Shown: positions 1 to 9,586, counted from the first letter of the stretch. The stretch is 64,000 nt of DNA from Leifsonia sp. AG29 (GCF_009765225.1 NZ_VMSF01000001.1:186001-250000); one strand, 5' to 3'. Notes: generated by a model from the letters alone, not told the origin. Numbers and translations are program-made.

Positions 1-259
1 CCAGAATGAGGGTGGTGATCGCGAGACCGCGGCCGCGCTCCCCTGTGCGTCGCAGCTGGCCGAAGCCGATGTGGGCGAGCACGACACCGAGGATCGGGTT
101 CATGCTCACCACGACGACGCCGATCAAAGACAGGACGTTGTAACGGGCGGTCGGCGCCGCCAGCGCATCGGTCGGAGTCTCGCGCGGGGCGTCCGCGGCG
201 CTGGCCGGCGAAACGACGGCAGGGGCGACGATAGGCATGATCGGAGGAGGGTTGGTCAT
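1..259 (-). CDS. DUF4190-type membrane protein (3' end beyond window)
   Basis: The first 86 codons are visible, starting at the ATG at 259-257; the gene leaves the window at base 1. A Pro/Ala-rich cytoplasmic N-terminus is followed by a hydrophobic segment opening with ARYNVLSLIG, then a loop reading GFGQLRRTGERGRGLAI and the start of a second hydrophobic segment. The Q-x-RRTGERGRG-x-A loop between two helices is the hallmark of the DUF4190 family, small two-helix membrane proteins of unknown function that are common in actinobacteria. The second helix and C-terminus are not seen. An internal ATG at 238 is a possible alternative start. Confidence 0.7.
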   Translation of the reverse strand, partial: MTNPPPIMPIVAPAVVSPASAADAPRETPTDALAAPTARYNVLSLIGVVVVSMNPILGVVLAHIGFGQLRRTGERGRGLAITTLIL

Positions 260-502
260 CTCAGGGCTTTCTCTGGGTGAGGGATTGCCACAGCAACTGC
301 GGCTCAGAACGATCGCCGCAAAATCTCATGTTCTAAAATTTCTGTGGCGAATTAGAGTATGCCTCCCCCCACCGACTCCCGCCAACGTTCAGCCCACGCC
401 TCCTCGTGTGGCGGCGGCTACCGCCACCTCCGGAGACCGGCCCGCAGGGGCGCCGCGTCTGGCCGGAGCTAAGCCCCGGATGGCCTCTTGTGCCGTTAGG
501 GT
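260..502. promoter_or_regulatory. Divergent intergenic region
   Basis: This gap separates the divergent DUF4190 gene and the plus-strand membrane gene. Around 320-360 the sequence becomes much richer in A/T than its surroundings, which suits a promoter for the minus-strand gene. I could not assign -35/-10 boxes with confidence, and I see no convincing gene in it. Confidence 0.35.
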
Positions 503-1114
503 GTGACCGTGAGTGACGAGCGGGCCGATCTGGCCCAGTTCCTCGGCGTGCTGAACACCGAGTACTTCGTGTTGCAGGGCGCATCGAACGCATCCATCAG
601 CGAGTCCAGCAGCCGGTCTTCGCTGTACCTGGTGACGCTGTCGAGCGCCCTTGTCTCACTGGGCTTCGTCTCGGGGGCGTCGCCCGGCCTGTTCCTGCCG
701 TTCGCGGCCGCGGCCCTGACGACCGTGTTCGTGCTTGGCTGGTTCACCATCGCCCGTCTCATCGACACGGCGATCGAGAACATCCGGGCTCTGCGCGGGA
801 TGGCGCGTATCCGGCGCTACTACGCTGGCGTGCACCCCGAGGCGCCCGCGTTCTTCGAGACGACCGGGGATGATGCCTCCGATGCGTACGCCATGCTGGG
901 CATGCGGTCGTCGAGGCGATGGGTCGTGGGGACGATGGCCAGCATGGTCGGCGCGGTGAATGCGGTCGTCGGCGGCTCCGGCGTGGCGATCTTCATCGGG
1001 GCCATGGGCGCGGGGACGCCAGTCTCGATCGTCGTGGGTGTGATCGTCGGCGCCCTTCTGTTCGCCATGTCCGCCGCACTGCAGATCCAGAGGTTCAAGC
1101 GCGCGTTCCCGTGA
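503..1114 (+). CDS. Hypothetical four-helix membrane protein
   Basis: A 203-residue protein of unknown function. Two hydrophobic helices lie at about residues 35-55 and 58-82. A charged soluble section of about 60 residues (MARIRRYYAGVHPEAPAFF) follows, and two more helices lie at about 143-165 and 170-193 before a basic tail. This 2+2 arrangement around a cytoplasmic insert is seen in many small actinobacterial membrane proteins, and I do not recognise a family. GTG codons at 503 and 509 are both possible starts; neither has a strong ribosome site. It appears monocistronic. Confidence 0.65.
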   Translation: MTVSDERADLAQFLGVLNTEYFVLQGASNASISESSSRSSLYLVTLSSALVSLGFVSGASPGLFLPFAAAALTTVFVLGWFTIARLIDTAIENIRALRGMARIRRYYAGVHPEAPAFFETTGDDASDAYAMLGMRSSRRWVVGTMASMVGAVNAVVGGSGVAIFIGAMGAGTPVSIVVGVIVGALLFAMSAALQIQRFKRAFP

Positions 1115-1307
1115 TGTCGGGGAATGGCAGGTTCGGCGCGGCGCGAGCTATGAATCCGGCGATGGCGTCGGTGAGCGCATGCGGCGCCTCCAAACGAGGC
1201 GCTGGTCGTAGACCGGTGATGCGGAACTCGCGCATGCCAAGCTCGCGGAGGTCACGCGCGCGTCGATCTCGGGTAAACGACGGTCGCTTCAGTGAGGCGC
1301 TACGCGG

Positions 1308-3209
1308 CTAAGACCGCTGCGCGTTTCCTGCACCGGCGCGGGCGGCGTTGATCGCTTTCGAGAGCGAGTCGATGTCGACAGGTCCTTCGTGGCGGAGCCC
1401 GTTGATGAAATAGGTGGGGGTGCCCGCCGCGCCGCTTTGATCCGCGGAGGCGATGTCCTTCAGCACGCGGTCGGCGTGAGCGTGCGAGAGGACGTCGTCC
1501 AGGAACTTCTCGGCGTCGATGCCGAGTTGCTGAGCGTAGCCCGCGAGGTCGCGGATGCCGAGGCGGTCCTGGTGCGCCAGCAGGAGGTCGTGCATCGGCC
1601 AGAACGCGCCCTGCGCAGCCGCCGCTTCCGCAGCTTCGGCGGCGCGGAGCGCATTCGGGTGGACGTCCGTCAGTGGGAGGTGGCGCCACGCGACCGCCAC
1701 GTCGGGGTGGCGTTCCAGGAGTTCACGGACCGTCGGTTCGCCGCGGCGGCAGAACCCGCACTCGAAGTCGCCGTACTCGACGACGGTCACTTGCGGGTTC
1801 TCGGCACCGCGCACATGGTCCGCCTCAGGGTCGACGGGGCTCAACAGGTCGAGGGTGGGGTCGGGCCGTCCGTTCAGGGCGAGGCTCCGCCGGTTCGCCG
1901 GGATGAACCTCACGCACGCGAAGACCAGCCACGTGAGCGCGGCGGAGCCGATCACAGAGAAGAAGATGCCGATCTTCGCCTCGGCCAGCCCCTCCCCGGT
2001 CAGGACGATGCCGGCGATGAGGAGTGAGACGGTGAAGCCGACACCGGCAGCGGTGCCGCTGCCCACCACCGCGAGCCAGCCGACCTGTGGATGGATGCGC
2101 CCGCGGGAGAACCTGGTGAGCAGCCAGGAGCCGCCGGCGACCGAGACCGGCTTCCCGATCACATAGCCGACGACGATGCCGATCGTGATCGCACTGGTGG
2201 AGGCGCGCGCCAGCAGTTCGGGCGAGATGACCACGCCCGCGTTCGCAAGCGCGAAGATCGGCACGACGACATAGCTGGTCCACGGGCTGAGCCGGTAGAG
2301 GATCCGTTCGTTCTCGGACAACGAGTCCGCGAGCCCGGCCGCCGCCGACCGCGCCAGCTCGGCGTTGGGGCTCTCGCGATAGTCGCGAACCAGCCCGGTG
2401 GCTCGTTCCAGGTCGGCGCGAACCGGAATGTAGGCCGACGTCGCCAGGCCGATGGCGAGACCGGAGACCACCGGGTCGATACCGCTCAGCAGCAGGGCCA
2501 GCCACATCAGCACGCCGAGGACGATGGCCAGGCTGCGTCCGATCGTCCGGTCGAGCCTCCGCGCGACGATGATGCCCGCGAATGCCAGAACCGCGACGAG
2601 GAGGGGGAGCGGGGAGATCGGCCCGCTGTAGAGCACGGCGATGATGATCAGGGCGGCGACATCGTCGACGACGAACGCCGTGAGGAGAAAGGTGCGGGTG
2701 CGCTTCGGCGCTCGCCTGGCCAGCAGTGTCAAGATGCCGAGCGCGAGGGCCGTGTCCGTCGACATCGCCACGCCCCAGGCCCGAGCCGAGTCCAGTCCCT
2801 GGTTCACGAGCAGGTAGACGGCGACCGGGAGCGCCATGCCGACGAGGCCGACGGTGATCGGGAGGATCAGGCGGCTGCGCTCGCGAAGGTCGCCCAGATC
2901 CAGTTCCCGGCGCGCCTCCAGCCCCACCGCCAAGAAGAACAGCGTCATGAGTCCGCTGTTGACCCAGGTACGCAGGTCGAAGGAGAGTGCGAACCGACCG
3001 GCCGTGATTCCGACCGGCTCGGTCCAGAAGGCCTCATACCCGCCGATGTTCGCCCACACCAGCGCGACGACGACCGCTGCCACGAGGAGGACGGAGGCGA
3101 GAGCGCCCGCCCGCAGGATGCCATGGAAGGTGCGTTTCGGATGCACCATGACCGTGCGGTCGTCGCTGCCTGCGGGCGCTCTCTCCTCGGTCGCAGCGGG
3201 ATCAGGCAT
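1308..3209 (-). CDS. nhaA: Na+/H+ antiporter NhaA fused to a DsbA-like thioredoxin domain
   Basis: A 633-residue fusion. Residues 1 to about 430 are NhaA, an electrogenic sodium/proton antiporter of the plasma membrane. The ion-binding aspartates are visible as TDTALALG (D152) and FVVDDVAALII (D182-D183), matching the E. coli D133 and D163-D164 regions. After a linker of about 30 residues, residues 470-633 form a DsbA-like thioredoxin fold with a CGFC active site (484-487) and a cis-proline loop GAAGTPTYFING. NhaA-DsbA fusions are known in actinobacteria; the thioredoxin part presumably faces outward. The frame is open for 61 codons upstream, but that stretch is Arg/Pro-rich with no membrane character, so I start at the ATG at 3209. 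Probably monocistronic and divergent from the SDR gene. Confidence 0.9.
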   Translation of the reverse strand: MPDPAATEERAPAGSDDRTVMVHPKRTFHGILRAGALASVLLVAAVVVALVWANIGGYEAFWTEPVGITAGRFALSFDLRTWVNSGLMTLFFLAVGLEARRELDLGDLRERSRLILPITVGLVGMALPVAVYLLVNQGLDSARAWGVAMSTDTALALGILTLLARRAPKRTRTFLLTAFVVDDVAALIIIAVLYSGPISPLPLLVAVLAFAGIIVARRLDRTIGRSLAIVLGVLMWLALLLSGIDPVVSGLAIGLATSAYIPVRADLERATGLVRDYRESPNAELARSAAAGLADSLSENERILYRLSPWTSYVVVPIFALANAGVVISPELLARASTSAITIGIVVGYVIGKPVSVAGGSWLLTRFSRGRIHPQVGWLAVVGSGTAAGVGFTVSLLIAGIVLTGEGLAEAKIGIFFSVIGSAALTWLVFACVRFIPANRRSLALNGRPDPTLDLLSPVDPEADHVRGAENPQVTVVEYGDFECGFCRRGEPTVRELLERHPDVAVAWRHLPLTDVHPNALRAAEAAEAAAAQGAFWPMHDLLLAHQDRLGIRDLAGYAQQLGIDAEKFLDDVLSHAHADRVLKDIASADQSGAAGTPTYFINGLRHEGPVDIDSLSKAINAARAGAGNAQRS

Positions 3210-3473
3210 CACGTGGCTCACCGCCCTCACTGTCGGGACGCCGCCGGCCAGCGGCCGGTGACCACAATCTAGTCTGAGCTGGCCCGCGGCGCACGGTCTG
3301 CACTGCCCGGTCCGCGGAGCGGCGGCTTGAGGCGTCAGGCGCGCGGCCCGTCGTCCCCGCACGCCGCATCCGGCAAGGGGGGTGCGCCGCACCCCGGAGG
3401 ACCCCGTCCTTCTCGCGTCTCCACCGTCCCGGCATCGTTGATGAAGACCCCCTGATTGGAAGGACTCATCACC

Positions 3474-4226
3474 GTGCCCGACACTTCATCGCTCTATGAC
3501 CTCACCGACAAGGTCGCCGTGGTCACCGGTGGCGCCCGTGGAATCGGCCGCGCCACCGCCGACCTGCTCCGCAGCCGCGGGGCGCGGCTGGTCGTCAGCG
3601 ACATCGCGGATTCCGTCCGCGACCTCGATGCCCCGGACGTTGCCACCTACGTCGGCGATGCGTCGTCCGAGCAGGCCGCCCGCGCGACGATCGACCTCGC
3701 CGCGCAGCGCTTCGGCCGGCTCGACATCCTGATCAACAACGCTGGCCGCACCCTGAACAAGCCGATCACCGAAACCAGCGCCGAGGAGTTCGACGCCATC
3801 CTCGCGGTGAACGCGCGCGGCAACTTCCTGCACGCGCGGGAGGCGTTCCGTGTGATGCAGCAGGCCGGCAGCGGCTCGATCGTCTCGATCGCCTCCGTGT
3901 CCTCCATCGTCGCGTTCGCGACGCAGACCGCCTACGCCGCCTCCAAGGGAGCGCTCGCGCAGATCACGCGTGTGCTGGCGATCGAGGGCGGCGTACACGG
4001 CATCCGCAGTAACGCGGTGCTGCCCGGAGTCATCGATACCGACATCATGGAGGGCGTGGTCGAGAACGGCCGTGAGATGCTCGCGTCCTTCGGGCCCGCG
4101 CATCCCATCGGCCGGATCGGCACACCGGCGGAGGTGGCCGAGGCGGTCGCGTTCCTCGCGTCGCCGGCAGCATCGTTCATCACGGGCGCCCTGCTCGCGG
4201 TGGACGGCGGGTGGACTGCGCAGTAG
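3474..4226 (+). CDS. SDR family oxidoreductase
   Basis: A 250-residue classical short-chain dehydrogenase/reductase. The NAD(P)-binding TGGARGIG motif lies near the N-terminus, NNAG follows strand 4, and the catalytic Ser-Tyr-Lys set appears as IASVSS followed by YAASK. The C-terminal SPAASFITGALLAVDGG is typical of FabG-like members. The substrate cannot be read from sequence. The GTG at 3474 is chosen because GGAAGG lies 10 bases upstream; an in-frame TTG at 3456 would place the start inside the ribosome site. It converges on an XRE regulator gene. Confidence 0.9.
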   Translation: MPDTSSLYDLTDKVAVVTGGARGIGRATADLLRSRGARLVVSDIADSVRDLDAPDVATYVGDASSEQAARATIDLAAQRFGRLDILINNAGRTLNKPITETSAEEFDAILAVNARGNFLHAREAFRVMQQAGSGSIVSIASVSSIVAFATQTAYAASKGALAQITRVLAIEGGVHGIRSNAVLPGVIDTDIMEGVVENGREMLASFGPAHPIGRIGTPAEVAEAVAFLASPAASFITGALLAVDGGWTAQ

Positions 4227-4241
4227 GCGGCGACTCCCCGG

Positions 4242-4266
4242 GCGGGGTGGCGGAGTGCCGCCCCGC
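4242..4266. terminator. Bidirectional terminator hairpin
   Basis: GCGGGGTGGC and GCCGCCCCGC can pair around a short loop, giving a GC-rich stem with one bulge on each arm. It lies exactly between the convergent SDR and XRE genes, so it could terminate transcription from either side. No T-run follows, as is usual in high-GC actinobacteria. Confidence 0.55.
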
Positions 4267-4274
4267 TCAGCGGC

Positions 4275-5099
4275 TCAGCCGCTCGGGCGATCGAGGGACG
4301 CGCGCAGCCGCCCCAACCGCCGGGCTGAGACCGTCCCCGGCTCGGCGCGGTAGACGACCAGCTCCTGCCCGGGCGCTGCGCGGACGTCGAAGGAGTGGAT
4401 GCTCAGTGTCATGTCACCGACGAGCGGATGCGCGAAGCGCTTGACCTCGAGCCGGCGCCCCTGCACGCGGTGCTCGTTCCAGTAGGACCGGAACTCGGCC
4501 GAGGAGGCGAGCAGGCCATCCCGGAGCTCCACGATGCGCGGGTCGCGCGGCTGAGCCGACTCCAGCAGCCGGAAGCCCGCGATCGTGCTCTCGGCGATCT
4601 GCTCCCAGTCGGCGTAGAGGTCTCGGGCAGTGGGGTCGACGAACAGCGACGCCAGCATGTTCCGGCTCTGCGGGAAGCCGAGGAACAGAGCCTCGCCGAG
4701 CGGATTCGTGTCGAGGACGTCGAAGGCGTGACCGAGGATCACCGCCGGGTGCTCGCGCCACTCCGCCAGCAGGGCGTGAAGGCGCGGGTCCACTGTCGCG
4801 GGCGTCGCCTCCCCGCGCGTCGGGGTCAGCCCGGCGAGACGGTACAGGTGCGCGATCCCGTGCTCGTCGAGTGCGAGCGCCCGGCCGATGCTCTCCGCGA
4901 CCGCAGGTGACGGCGAGACCTCGCGCCCCTGCTCCAGCCGCGTGTAGTAGTCGACGCTCACGTCGGCGCGCGCCGCCACCTCCTCGCGGCGCAGCCCCGG
5001 CACGCGGCGCCTGCCGCCCCTCTCGATCCCGACCGTGGACGGGTCGACCCGGGACCGGCTGTGGGCGAGGAACTCGCCGAGCGGCGACGGCACGCGCAC
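4275..5099 (-). CDS. XRE-type transcriptional regulator with MmyB-like C-terminal domain
   Basis: A 274-residue regulator. The N-terminal helix-turn-helix includes LRREEVAARADVSVDYYTRLEQG (about residues 35-58), the signature of the actinobacterial XRE/MmyB group. Residues 100-270 form the ligand-binding domain with the family features HAFDVLDTNPLGEALF, YADWEQIAES, and a C-terminal PGQELVVYRAEPGT. MmyB-domain regulators are thought to bind fatty-acid-like ligands and often control neighbouring dehydrogenases. The convergent SDR gene is an obvious candidate target, but that is inference. The start is a GTG at 5099, with another GTG two codons downstream. Confidence 0.88.
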   Translation of the reverse strand: MRVPSPLGEFLAHSRSRVDPSTVGIERGGRRRVPGLRREEVAARADVSVDYYTRLEQGREVSPSPAVAESIGRALALDEHGIAHLYRLAGLTPTRGEATPATVDPRLHALLAEWREHPAVILGHAFDVLDTNPLGEALFLGFPQSRNMLASLFVDPTARDLYADWEQIAESTIAGFRLLESAQPRDPRIVELRDGLLASSAEFRSYWNEHRVQGRRLEVKRFAHPLVGDMTLSIHSFDVRAAPGQELVVYRAEPGTVSARRLGRLRASLDRPSG

Positions 5100-5135
5100 G
5101 ATTCTAATCCGCGTGGGAACCGTCGCGCCGTTCCC

Positions 5136-8100
5136 TCAGCCGATCCAGGTCATGATGTTCCAGCCGGAGCCGACCTGGGCCGGGGGTCCCCAGCCCGAGA
5201 GGCCGCTCGCCGGATAGACCACCAATGCGCCGCTCGAGGTGCGACCGAGGATGTCGTCGTGGCCGTCGCCGGTGAAGTCACCGACGGAGACGATGGCGGT
5301 CATGATGTTCCAGCCGCTTCCGACGACGACCGGCGGCTTCCAGCCTGAGGCGCTGTGGGCGTAGAACCAGAGCCGGCCGTACGGGTCGCGCGCCAGCAGG
5401 CCCGGGTTGCCGTCGCCGGCGAAGTCGCGGATTCCGACGATCGAGGTCATCCCGTTCCAGCCCGAACCGATAGCCTGCGGGGCGAGCCAGCCACCGTGCC
5501 CGTTGCCCGGGTACAACCACAGCGCACCGGAGGCGTCGACCGCGACGATGTCCGGGTAGCTGTCGCCGGTGAAGTCGTGCGCGGCGACGATCCTGGTCAT
5601 GATGTTCCAGCCGGAGCCGACCTGTCGAGGCGTACCCCACCCTCCCGCACCGTTTCCGGGGTAGAGCCAAAGCGCCCCGGCGGCGTCGCGGGCGAGGACG
5701 TCGTTGTGGCCATCGCCGTCGAAGTCGCCCGGCGAGACGATCGCGGTCATGATGTTCCATCCGGAACCGACCTGGACCCCTGCGGGATTCAGCCAGCCGG
5801 CCGCGCCATTGCCGCGGTACAGGAACAAGGCGCCGCTGCCGTCGCGGGCCAGCACGTCGGCGTGGCCGTCGGAGTTGAAGTCGCCCAGCGTCAGCGATGC
5901 GGGCGCCGCGGCTTTGACCGTGAATGACCAACTCTGTGTCGCGAGTGTCGCCCCTCCCGCGGATCGGGCACCGGAGAGCGTCGCCGTCATCGTTGCCCCG
6001 GCCGGCAGTGCGGCCGCAGGGGTGAAGGTGATCGTCGAGCCGTCGCTCGACTGCGACACCGCTCCCGCGACGGCCGAGCCTCCGGCGGAGACCGACAGTG
6101 CGTACCCGCTGGCGACCGGGCCCGAGACGGTGATCGACACCTTGGTCGCCGGGTCGACGTTCACCGCGCCGCTGGCTGGCGACTCGGAGACGACCGTCAG
6201 CGGGCTGGCGGGTGTAGCGAACACCACATCGACCATGTAGTTCGTCGTGGATGCGGAGCTCGGGAAGCCGTCGGAGTACGAGTACGCAGCGACCGCGTTG
6301 CCCGCCACGAGCGGCGCCCGCGTGATTCCGGAGCCGGAGAAGTCGCCCGGTGTCGCCGAGTAGAACCCCGTGGGAGAGCGGTACGACACGAGGTAGTCGG
6401 TGTTAGCGGCGATGTTGACCGGCGTCGAGAAGGTCAGCGTCTCCCAGCCGGCGGTGGACTCGCCGGTGAAGGTGCCGGTCGCCAGCTGTTGCCCCGACGA
6501 GGTCCACAGGGTTCCGACGTGGGTGCCGGTGTTGTTCACGCTCTTGTAGAAGCGCACGCCGGTAACAGCTCCGGCGACCGTGCTGTAGAACTTGACGCCG
6601 AGCGTGACGGGCAAGTCTTTGACTTCGAGGATCGATGGAACGGTCGAGTCGGTGAACAGGCTGCACGGGCACACACCGGGGGCGGGGTCGGGTTTGACGG
6701 TGGTGAAGCTCCAGGCGCCTCCGGAGGACAGGGTCTTTCCGTAGAGGTCTTTGGCGGTCATGGTGACGGTGTAGTTCACGAACCCATTCAGCGCGGAGGT
6801 GGGGGTGAAGGTCGCGGTGCGGGTCGAGGCCGTGTAGGTGACGGTGCCTGCGACGGTGACGCCGTTGGCGTCCTTGACGGTGGAGGCGATGCTGGCCGGG
6901 TCGACCGCTTTCGACATGACCGCGCCGATGGTGGTGCTGAGCGGCACGCTGGAGGAGCCGGGGAGCGGCCATTGACTGGAGGCGGTCAGCGGTGAGTTGT
7001 CGACGGTGGTGAAGACGGCGTCGACCCAGTAGTTGGCGTTGTTGTAGCTGCTCTGCGGGTAGGTGCCCAGCGCGCTGCTGTACACACCAGCCGCCGGGGC
7101 GCCGAAGCCGCCGGCGACCGAGTAGACGTTGTCGGAGAGTCCGCGGTAGGCGAACGCCCATGAGGTTGCCGAGTAGTGGCCGGCGGGGGCGGAGTAGGAG
7201 ACGACGTACTTGGTGCCCGCGGTCACGGCCACGGCCGAGGTGAAGGAGGCGGTCTGCCAGCCGGAGGCGCTCTCACCGGAGAAGGTCACGGTCGCGAGCC
7301 GGTTGCCGGAGGTGTCCCACAGCGATCCGGTGTGGGTGCCGGTGTTCGTGGAGCTCTTGTAGAACCGGACCCCGCTGATGAAGCCGTTCTGCTGCGCCGT
7401 GAACTGCAATCCCACCTCCACCGCGGAAGCGTCACCCGAGTCCGCCACCGCCGGGACCTGTGACCCCAGGATCGACGCGGGGCCGGTCACCGTGAGTGGG
7501 ACCGCTGTCGGCGACGATGGGTAGTTGCCGCTGTCGTCCGTCGCCCTGACTTGGATCGTCTGCGTGCCGAGACCGTTCTGCACGTAGCTGTAAGTCCAGG
7601 AATTCGTTCCGGATGCGGGGTGCCAGCTCGTCCCTCCATCGGTCGACACCTCGACCCCGGCGACCACGCCGCCGACGTCGGAGGCCGTGCCGGTCACCGT
7701 GACCGACGCGCCGTTCGCGATGCTCGCCCCGGCCGCCGGCGACGTGACGGTCACGGTCGGGGGTGTCGTGTCGGTGCTCTTCGTGGAGGCGGTCAGCCCG
7801 CTCTGCAGCGATCCGGGCTGAGCGCCCATGTCGGCCATCAGGTTGATCTGCGCCTGCTGCATGCGCGGGTCGGCGGCCGCGCCGGTGCCGTCATGCTCGG
7901 CGTCCAGACCCCACGACCACTGGATGGTGCCTGCTGAGAACACCAGCGCCCCGCTCGGCGCTCGGTGCAGCGTTACATGGTGGGTGGTTGTGCCCGGCGC
8001 GACGGTGTTGCCGAAGTCTTGCAGGTACTGGGGGACGGCGCCGGTCGTCGTCGACAGGTCGACGAGCCCGGCCGGCCTAAACCCGTTATCCAGGTCCTCA

Positions 8101-9404
8101 TCCGACTCGTACCCGACGGTGTGCTGCGCGAGTGCGCTGGTCGACCCGGCGGCGAGCGAGGTCAGACTGGTGTTGCGCCAGAGTCTGGTCTTGCCCTGAG
8201 CGGCCGTGACCGTGATCGGCAGGTCGGAGAAGTTCGACATGTACATCGTCCCGGTGACGCCGTTCTCCGGCAGCCCCGCTCCGTTCGCCGTCGAGGCGAA
8301 CCGCGGATCCCGCCACGTCCCCGTCCAGGTCGTGGAGGGGTCGATCTTGGCGTTGGCCCAGGTCTCCTTGTAAGTCACCAGGGTGCGGTAGTTCGTGGCC
8401 GCACCGGCGACCGAGGGTTCGTACCGGGTGTGCCAGTACATTTCATTACCGGAGAGGAACTGCGCGTTCACGCCCGCGTTGATCGCCGCCTGCACATTCG
8501 CCCGCTGCCCGGTGCTCCAGTACTCGTCGTGCCCGACCGAGAGGAACACTTTGTGGTTCAGCAGCTGCGACCCGTACCGGTCGGTGTCGACCCCGGAGAA
8601 GTACGACATGTTGTAGCCGTTCTTCTCCAGGAACCGCACCTCCGGGTACTCGGCCCCGAAGTAGAAATCCCGGCCCGCATTGTTGCCACGGGTCGCGAAC
8701 GGCCGGTTATAGCTCACCTTGTACGCGCGCCCGTTCGCCGCTCCCTGATAGAAGTCCGAGCCTCCATACGTGTTGTACGCCTCCCACGTCGGGTCGGAGG
8801 TCTGATACAGCACATCCGAGTGGCTGGCGTCGTTGCGCACGACGAAAGTGATCTGGCTCTTGCCGCCCGTGTCCGTGCGGGTGAGCAGCGCGATGTAGAC
8901 GCCCGAGACGGCTGACGGCGGCACGGACCACGACGCGGAAAGCGCCCAATTCCCGCAATCGGTGAGCTCGACCGTCGGGTCCCAATAGCACGCCGGCTGC
9001 GTCTGCGGCAGCGAGACCGACGGAGTCACATCGGCGATCTTGCGCGCACCGAGCCCCTGGTAATACCCCGTCCGGAAGATCTGAATCGTATAGGCGGGCG
9101 CGTTCGTATTGATCTTGAACCCGATCGTGCCGCCGATGTTCACGCTGATATCGGTCGAGAATCCCTGGATCGTGTCATCGCCCGACCCGTCCACGTCCCA
9201 GACCGACGGGTCAGCGCCGGCAAGCGCGTTCTCGCAGACGATGGGATTGGCTGCCGCATTGCATCCATCGTCCGCGTGCGCCGGCGGCCCGGCGGCCACC
9301 ACGCCCGAGGTCATCAGTATGGCCGCCATCGCGCCGATGAGGACAGTACGGAGCCGACGCCGCCCCCGTATCGGGTCCAGGGAGTTAACCCGAGCATTCC
9401 TCAT
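5136..9404 (-). CDS. Large secreted protein: N,N-dimethylformamidase-like domain, two DUF4082 domains, Ig-like domains, FG-GAP-like repeats
   Basis: A 1,422-residue exported protein. The N-terminus has an Arg-rich segment, a hydrophobic stretch (TVLIGAMAAILMTSGVVAAG) and an AHA cleavage site. Residues to about 510 resemble the C-terminal domain of the N,N-dimethylformamidase large subunit (GHDEYWS, SGNEMYWHTRYE). Then come an Ig-like domain (TVTVTSPAAGASI), two DUF4082 domains sharing GVRFYKS..NTGTH.G.LW, and two SbsA/Big-like Ig domains. The last 240 residues hold five FG-GAP/VCBS-like repeats ending in GSGWN-(I/G)-MT. Large modular proteins of this type occur on actinobacterial surfaces; the substrate is unknown. 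The start at 9404 is chosen because the signal peptide begins there. Confidence 0.85.
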   Translation of the reverse strand: MRNARVNSLDPIRGRRRLRTVLIGAMAAILMTSGVVAAGPPAHADDGCNAAANPIVCENALAGADPSVWDVDGSGDDTIQGFSTDISVNIGGTIGFKINTNAPAYTIQIFRTGYYQGLGARKIADVTPSVSLPQTQPACYWDPTVELTDCGNWALSASWSVPPSAVSGVYIALLTRTDTGGKSQITFVVRNDASHSDVLYQTSDPTWEAYNTYGGSDFYQGAANGRAYKVSYNRPFATRGNNAGRDFYFGAEYPEVRFLEKNGYNMSYFSGVDTDRYGSQLLNHKVFLSVGHDEYWSTGQRANVQAAINAGVNAQFLSGNEMYWHTRYEPSVAGAATNYRTLVTYKETWANAKIDPSTTWTGTWRDPRFASTANGAGLPENGVTGTMYMSNFSDLPITVTAAQGKTRLWRNTSLTSLAAGSTSALAQHTVGYESDEDLDNGFRPAGLVDLSTTTGAVPQYLQDFGNTVAPGTTTHHVTLHRAPSGALVFSAGTIQWSWGLDAEHDGTGAAADPRMQQAQINLMADMGAQPGSLQSGLTASTKSTDTTPPTVTVTSPAAGASIANGASVTVTGTASDVGGVVAGVEVSTDGGTSWHPASGTNSWTYSYVQNGLGTQTIQVRATDDSGNYPSSPTAVPLTVTGPASILGSQVPAVADSGDASAVEVGLQFTAQQNGFISGVRFYKSSTNTGTHTGSLWDTSGNRLATVTFSGESASGWQTASFTSAVAVTAGTKYVVSYSAPAGHYSATSWAFAYRGLSDNVYSVAGGFGAPAAGVYSSALGTYPQSSYNNANYWVDAVFTTVDNSPLTASSQWPLPGSSSVPLSTTIGAVMSKAVDPASIASTVKDANGVTVAGTVTYTASTRTATFTPTSALNGFVNYTVTMTAKDLYGKTLSSGGAWSFTTVKPDPAPGVCPCSLFTDSTVPSILEVKDLPVTLGVKFYSTVAGAVTGVRFYKSVNNTGTHVGTLWTSSGQQLATGTFTGESTAGWETLTFSTPVNIAANTDYLVSYRSPTGFYSATPGDFSGSGITRAPLVAGNAVAAYSYSDGFPSSASTTNYMVDVVFATPASPLTVVSESPASGAVNVDPATKVSITVSGPVASGYALSVSAGGSAVAGAVSQSSDGSTITFTPAAALPAGATMTATLSGARSAGGATLATQSWSFTVKAAAPASLTLGDFNSDGHADVLARDGSGALFLYRGNGAAGWLNPAGVQVGSGWNIMTAIVSPGDFDGDGHNDVLARDAAGALWLYPGNGAGGWGTPRQVGSGWNIMTRIVAAHDFTGDSYPDIVAVDASGALWLYPGNGHGGWLAPQAIGSGWNGMTSIVGIRDFAGDGNPGLLARDPYGRLWFYAHSASGWKPPVVVGSGWNIMTAIVSVGDFTGDGHDDILGRTSSGALVVYPASGLSGWGPPAQVGSGWNIMTWIG

Positions 9405-9586
9405 AATAGGAGGCTCCCACGGCTGGGACGCGAAGGTAGGCCCCCAAACAGGGGACGAACAGCCGCGGAGATGCCCGGGCGGCGACAGGACCATCCGCGC
9501 CCCTCCCGAATGTCGCGCGCCCGGCGTACAGTCTCCGGAAGTCGGCCGGCGCCTTGCCGGTCGCTCGGATCGGGCAGGAAGAGGTC

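Noticed and set aside
3210-3392. 61-codon N-terminal extension of NhaA
   Set aside because: Arg/Pro-rich, not membrane-like, and it would consume the divergent promoter region.
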